Source: DATKMG01 sp041476565 | GTDB lineage: Bacteria > Acidobacteriota > Terriglobia > Versatilivoradales > Versatilivoraceae | Reading direction: 5' to 3' | DNA: 18,495 nucleotides | NCBI GenBank assembly: GCA_041476565.1 | Contig: JBGOTQ010000129.1 | Coordinates: 1 to 18,495 of the forward strand | Shown: positions 14,913 to 18,495 of the stretch, piece by piece | Position numbering within the stretch: position 1 is the first letter of the stretch | Layout of the letters: every line of letters starts with the position of its first letter | Notes under the pieces: generated by a model | What the model saw: the letters and a program-made list of their open reading frames with translations, nothing else | Database searches by the model: none | Told to the model about the DNA's origin: nothing | Program-made: the position numbers and the translations under genes

Positions 14913-15812
14913 ATGGAATCCTTGATGTTTGTCAGTATGTTCTGTTTGGTATTGTTTGCTACTCTCAGCGCGGAGGACAGGGCTCCAGCTCTGCCCAAAG
15001 AAATTCCCCCCTACCCGGTCGTGGCCAACATCGAGTTTGCCGAAGGCCCAATCTTTGACTCTCTGGGGAATCTCTATTTCGTGAACTATGTGCGGAACGG
15101 GACGTTGGGGAGGATGACGCCGGACGGGACAGTCACTGTCTGGTGTGAAACAGGCGGGCAGGTGAACGGTCTGAAGGTTGACTCTGAGGGTTTCGTCGTC
15201 GGAGCTGACACTGGAGCAAAACGCGTGGTTCGAGTTCATCCGGATGGAAAGCAAATTGAGGTTTTGACGGACCGCTACGAGGGCAAACCGTACCACAGCT
15301 CCAACGATGTTTGCCTTGACATGGCGGGGAACATTTACTTTTCGGATCCGTCCAATGAAACTCCTGAAGCGCCAATTGGCGGAGTTTACCGTATCGACAG
15401 GAACAAAAAGGTGACTCGGCTGCTTTACGGCTTAAAGTATCCCAACGGTCTGGCTGTCTCGCCTGATCAAAAGCAACTCCTTGTGGCTGAGACCATGACC
15501 AATCGGATACTGGCGTATGACTTTAATCCCGACGGTTCGCTTGGACCCCAGAAGACCCTCTACCAATTTCTAAACTCTTCTGTCGACGGCATCATGTTCG
15601 ATGAATACGATCGCCTGTGGGTGGCACGCTGGCTCAATGGCACGGTCGATGTGATCACCCTTGACGGGAAGTTGGTCGCGGAAATACCCGCGGGCGGCAC
15701 GAAGGTGACCAATCTGTGCTTTCGGGGCAAGAGCGTTTATGTGACAGTTGCTGGAAGTCATTCCATCCATCGCCTGGACGTGGGAGTGGGTGGAAAGGCG
15801 TATACGAAATGA
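14913..15812 (+). CDS. Exported SMP-30/gluconolactonase-like protein
   Basis: This is a 299-residue six-bladed propeller. Residues 1-20 are a short signal peptide (hydrophobic 5-18, LSA/E cleavage), which differs from its soluble operon partners. The expected metal ligands are present: E44 (EGPIF), N131 (SSNDV), N178 (YPNGL) and D225 (SVDGI). The family opens sugar lactones and some other esters. It starts one base after the amidohydrolase stop and its own stop overlaps the next start as ATGA, so translation is coupled on both sides. The periplasmic location implies oxidation of a sugar to a lactone outside the cytoplasm, or a substrate that is not the intermediate of the cytoplasmic enzymes. 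Confidence 0.85.
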   Translation: MESLMFVSMFCLVLFATLSAEDRAPALPKEIPPYPVVANIEFAEGPIFDSLGNLYFVNYVRNGTLGRMTPDGTVTVWCETGGQVNGLKVDSEGFVVGADTGAKRVVRVHPDGKQIEVLTDRYEGKPYHSSNDVCLDMAGNIYFSDPSNETPEAPIGGVYRIDRNKKVTRLLYGLKYPNGLAVSPDQKQLLVAETMTNRILAYDFNPDGSLGPQKTLYQFLNSSVDGIMFDEYDRLWVARWLNGTVDVITLDGKLVAEIPAGGTKVTNLCFRGKSVYVTVAGSHSIHRLDVGVGGKAYTK

Positions 15813-16969
15813 AAATCACGGGGATAAAGACCCGATTGATGCGCATTCCCTTCACCGAATTCCTTCGGGCAGCCTACGGAGGCCGCACCCACGCTTCCTA
15901 TCTTTTGGTCGCCATTGAAACTGATGAAGGGATTGTGGGGTACGGAGAACATGATGGCCTCTTTTACGAGACTGCGGAAGCCTTTATCCACGCGGAGCTG
16001 AAGCCGTTGCTTATTGGAGAAGACCCCCTGCAGACTGAGTTTTTGGGCCACAAGCTGGAGCACTTCCTGCTTTGGAACACCTTCGCAGCCTACCCCATGG
16101 CGGCTGTTGATATGGCCTTGTACGACGTTAAGGGGAAGAAAGTGGGGCTGCCGGCATACGAACTGCTCGGCGGTTTATACCGGCAGAAAATGGAAGTCAC
16201 GGGTCTGATTCACATGCATGGGATTGAAGAAGATGTGGCTTCTGCAGTCAAATTCAAACAAAGAGGATATCAGGTTCTCAAAATCAAAGTGGGGTTCGAG
16301 CTTCCAAAAGACATGGAGCGGCTGGCGGCTATCCGCGATGCGGTGGGACCTGACATGCCCTTTCGCATCGACCCCAATATGGCGTGGAGTCCGCGTACAG
16401 CCGTGCGGTGGATTCGAAGAATGGAGAAATTTAACCTGCAATGGGTGGAACAGCCTGTGCCTTCGTGGGACATCAAAGGACTCCTGGAGGTGGCCAGAGC
16501 CGTCGATACGCCTCTCTCAGCCGACGAGAGCTGCATGACGGTTCGCGACGCTCTGGTCCTGGCAGAATCGGGCGCCGTCGAAGCCTTTAACGTTTATCTG
16601 ACCGAAAGCGGAGGGATCACGCGGGCACGGGAAATCGCGGCGATTGCCAACACTGCCGGCATTGCCTGCGTGCTCGGTACCTGGGGAGAAGGTGGGGTGG
16701 GCCAGGCGGCGGCGTTACATCTGGTGGCCAGTTCCAGGAACTTTTCGCACGCCTCAGACTCGGCCTACGGATTGGTCGCCGACGATTACATCACTCATCC
16801 CTTTGAATTCGATCAGCAAGCTTGCCTCTCCGTGCCCCATGGCCCGGGATTGGGTGTGGAACTGGACCAGGAGAAAATTGAAAGGTACTCCAAGATCGAA
16901 GGCGAAGACCGTGTCTTTGCGGCAGGTCCTGGAGATCGCTTTATTCCTCGATCGAGAATGATCTTGTGA
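15809..16969 (+). CDS. MLE-subgroup enolase-superfamily enzyme with altered sixth-strand residue
   Basis: This 386-residue protein starts at ATG 15809, overlapping the upstream TGA as ATGA; an ATG at 15716 would lie inside the previous gene. K158 and K160 form the KxK motif (LKIKVG), and the metal ligands are D188 (RIDPN), E214 (WVEQP) and D239 (SADES). In muconate-lactonising-type members the sixth strand carries a second-side lysine in a pattern like N-K--K-GG; here the same place reads NVYLTESGG with Tyr263. The likely reactions are dehydration or epimerisation of an acid sugar or related carboxylate. GTGA at its end couples it to the GH105 gene. It shows only family-level similarity to the enolase-family gene 5.5 kb to the left. 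Confidence 0.9.
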   Translation: MKITGIKTRLMRIPFTEFLRAAYGGRTHASYLLVAIETDEGIVGYGEHDGLFYETAEAFIHAELKPLLIGEDPLQTEFLGHKLEHFLLWNTFAAYPMAAVDMALYDVKGKKVGLPAYELLGGLYRQKMEVTGLIHMHGIEEDVASAVKFKQRGYQVLKIKVGFELPKDMERLAAIRDAVGPDMPFRIDPNMAWSPRTAVRWIRRMEKFNLQWVEQPVPSWDIKGLLEVARAVDTPLSADESCMTVRDALVLAESGAVEAFNVYLTESGGITRAREIAAIANTAGIACVLGTWGEGGVGQAAALHLVASSRNFSHASDSAYGLVADDYITHPFEFDQQACLSVPHGPGLGVELDQEKIERYSKIEGEDRVFAAGPGDRFIPRSRMIL

Positions 16970-17982
16970 CCAAACCCACAGACGCGGAGCTGAAATCCCT
17001 CCTGGCGCGAGTCGCCAATGCCTCCCTTTATTATCCTGAATATCATTACAAAGCCTGGGGCTACGGGGAGTGGATTGCCATGGAAGGGTTGTTGCTGGCC
17101 GCGGCAGTCTGCGAAAACGCCAGGTATGCAGGTTTCGTCGAAGGTCTGGTCAGCGGCTGGATTTCAAAGAGAGAACGACTTCTGCCGACAGACCATGTTG
17201 CTCCAGGCGTTGCCATGCTCAGCCTGTACGAAAGCACTGGAGAGAGGATCTATCTGGAACGTGCACACGCCCTGGCAGATTTGCTTTTGAGTTCGCCGCG
17301 ATCTTCTCGAGGGCCACGACTCTTACGGCCAGATGCCAATACCCATGTTTATGTGGATTGCATCTATTCGGATCCAACGCTTTTTTGTAAGCTGGGATTG
17401 GTGACGAAGGACACGCGCTGGTTCCTGGAAGTAGTCAATTACACTCGGGAGTTCTGGGATGTTTTGGTGGATCCTCAAATCCCTCTTCTTTACCATGGCT
17501 ACAGCGATAGAACCCATTCCCATATCGGATTACTGTGGGGGCGCGGCGTGGGCTGGGCGTTGCTCGGACTTGTGGATGAATTGGTAGACCTGCCCCCCCA
17601 GACACCCGGGAGGAATGGGCTTCTCAGGAACTTGCAAGAAATGGCCGTGACGCTTAGGACATTACAGGATGCCGACGGGAACTGGCACACCGTCCTCAAC
17701 CATCCTGAAACCTATCTTGAAAACTCAATTGCGGCGTTCGTCTTTGCCGCCTTCAGAAAGGCGATGCGATTCAACCTGCTGGACTCCACCTTCGCCCAAT
17801 GTACTGCCCGAAGTTGGGAGGCGATGGTCCACGGGATTCAACCCAACGGTCAGATTCAGGTTTCAGAAGCTACGCCAGAAGGAGATCTGGCGCTTTACCA
17901 GTCCTTGAAGCTGGGAGTGTATCCCTGGGGGCAAGGTCCAGTGATGCGAGCAATCGTCGAGGAGCTCGCGGGGCAGGGTTGA
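16966..17982 (+). CDS. GH105 unsaturated glycuronyl hydrolase
   Basis: This 338-residue (alpha/alpha)6 barrel protein starts at GTG 16966, overlapping the preceding stop as GTGA. Family marks are VDCIYSDPTLF with D131 as the general acid (YteR D143 equivalent), LLWGRGVGWALLGLVDEL (189-206) and the end WGQGPVMRAI. Family members hydrate the double bond of an unsaturated uronic acid left by polysaccharide lyases, releasing the free sugar in rhamnogalacturonan, ulvan and related breakdown. There is no signal peptide, so it acts on imported oligosaccharides. It is slightly shorter than YteR. No lyase is encoded in the window. Its presence in an operon of acid-sugar oxidation genes is unusual. Confidence 0.9.
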   Translation: MTKPTDAELKSLLARVANASLYYPEYHYKAWGYGEWIAMEGLLLAAAVCENARYAGFVEGLVSGWISKRERLLPTDHVAPGVAMLSLYESTGERIYLERAHALADLLLSSPRSSRGPRLLRPDANTHVYVDCIYSDPTLFCKLGLVTKDTRWFLEVVNYTREFWDVLVDPQIPLLYHGYSDRTHSHIGLLWGRGVGWALLGLVDELVDLPPQTPGRNGLLRNLQEMAVTLRTLQDADGNWHTVLNHPETYLENSIAAFVFAAFRKAMRFNLLDSTFAQCTARSWEAMVHGIQPNGQIQVSEATPEGDLALYQSLKLGVYPWGQGPVMRAIVEELAGQG

Positions 17983-18062
17983 CAGGTGTCAGACCCCCCA
18001 GGTAGCGCGCAACTCGTAGGCCATTCGTTCGAATTTTTCCCGGAATAATGGGAGGTTCAATC

Positions 18063-18495
18063 ATGGTGAGATTCCAGAACAAAACAGTCATTGTCACTGG
18101 CGGCTCTTCCGGCATTGGCCTGGCATGTGCACATCGGTTTGCCAGTGAAGGCGCCAAAGTACTCAATGCTGATATCCGACAGCCTTCGCCGGAGGCTGAG
18201 GCGAAGTTTCGCAATCTGGCAGGTGAGTGGGGTTGGATCGAAGCCGACCTGGGAAACAGTGAGTCTCCCGGTCAAGTGGTTAAGCAGGCGATTTCTCGTT
18301 GGGGGGGAGTAGATATACTGATCAATAATGCAGCCTACGTGAGCGATCAGTCCGGAGCCTTGCTGGATGCCAGCTTGGAACAGTGGGAGCGTCAATTTGA
18401 CATCTCGGTGAAGGGAACCTTTCTGATGACCAAATTGGCCCTTCCCGAAATGATCAAGCGAGGGGGAGGAGCTATAGTGAATATCAGCTCCATCG
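18063..18495 (+). CDS. Short-chain dehydrogenase/reductase (C-terminus outside window)
   Basis: 144 codons are visible before the window ends. GGGAGG lies 8 nt before ATG 18063. TGGSSGIG (12-19) is the cofactor loop, D37 at the end of the second strand favours NAD, NNAA (88-91) is the structural motif, and the strand NISSI (140-144) holds the first catalytic Ser; the catalytic Tyr-x-x-x-Lys is just outside the window. It is 80 nt downstream of the GH105 gene on the same strand, with no obvious terminator between them, and probably belongs to the operon. In such clusters an SDR usually oxidises the sugar at C1 to a lactone or oxidises a keto-deoxy acid. The substrate is unknown. Confidence 0.9.
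   Translation, partial: MVRFQNKTVIVTGGSSGIGLACAHRFASEGAKVLNADIRQPSPEAEAKFRNLAGEWGWIEADLGNSESPGQVVKQAISRWGGVDILINNAAYVSDQSGALLDASLEQWERQFDISVKGTFLMTKLALPEMIKRGGGAIVNISSI

Noticed and set aside
1..18495. tRNA, rRNA and prophage genes
   Set aside because: No sequence resembling a tRNA cloverleaf, rRNA segment, integrase or phage structural gene was seen on reading both strands, though no covariance search was possible.

Overview
The window looks like a chromosomal segment of a free-living Gram-negative heterotroph. Two proteins carry Sec-type signal peptides, there is a large PAS/receiver hybrid histidine kinase, and most enzymes belong to sugar, sugar-acid or glycan families. A DHOR-type di-haem fragment, an IS1380-like transposase remnant and clusters of palindromic repeats resemble what is seen in soil Acidobacteriota and similar phyla. 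That placement is inference; there is no rRNA or marker gene here to fix it.

Layout. (1) 1-2577, minus strand: a secreted GHL6-like glycoside hydrolase (cut by the window edge) preceded by an exported alpha/beta-hydrolase esterase, probably one transcription unit. (2) 2700-4070: a gene graveyard with an unidentified C-terminal fragment, the C-terminal end of a probable glycosidase, a deleted IS bounded by 20-nt inverted repeats with the frameshifted tail of an IS1380-like transposase, and a DHOR fragment. (3) 4075-4485: a small SpoIIAA/STAS-like protein, followed by a 96-nt element that can fold as three hairpins closed by an 11-bp outer stem, then about 1 kb with no convincing gene. (4) 5650-8777: a triple-PAS hybrid kinase, a stand-alone CheY-like receiver, and a decayed LuxR-type regulator with most of its receiver deleted. 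(5) 8843-9107: two facing, diverged inverted copies of a three-hairpin unit. (6) 9209-11574: an enolase-superfamily acid-sugar dehydratase (minus) divergent from a CrtC/AttH-like beta-barrel protein (plus). (7) 11553-13822, minus: an M14 deacylase (AstE/AspA family) 8 nt upstream of an MFS transporter. (8) 14066 to the right edge, plus: a tight operon of amidohydrolase, SMP-30 lactonase, enolase-superfamily dehydratase, GH105 unsaturated-glycuronyl hydrolase and a short-chain dehydrogenase. Junctions of 1 nt, a 4-nt ATGA overlap and a 4-nt GTGA overlap tie the first four genes together.

How the genes may work together (inference). Regions 7 and 8 are divergent from a shared 243-nt control region and contain a full parts list for taking up and oxidising a sugar or acylated sugar-acid: transporter, deacylase, glycuronyl hydrolase, dehydrogenase, lactonases and an acid-sugar dehydratase. 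The order of chemistry resembles non-phosphorylative aldose pathways (dehydrogenase, lactonase, dehydratase). The substrate cannot be read from sequence, and the dehydratase lacks the usual sixth-strand lysine, so a new specificity is possible. This divergent cluster is the best candidate for an undescribed system in the window.
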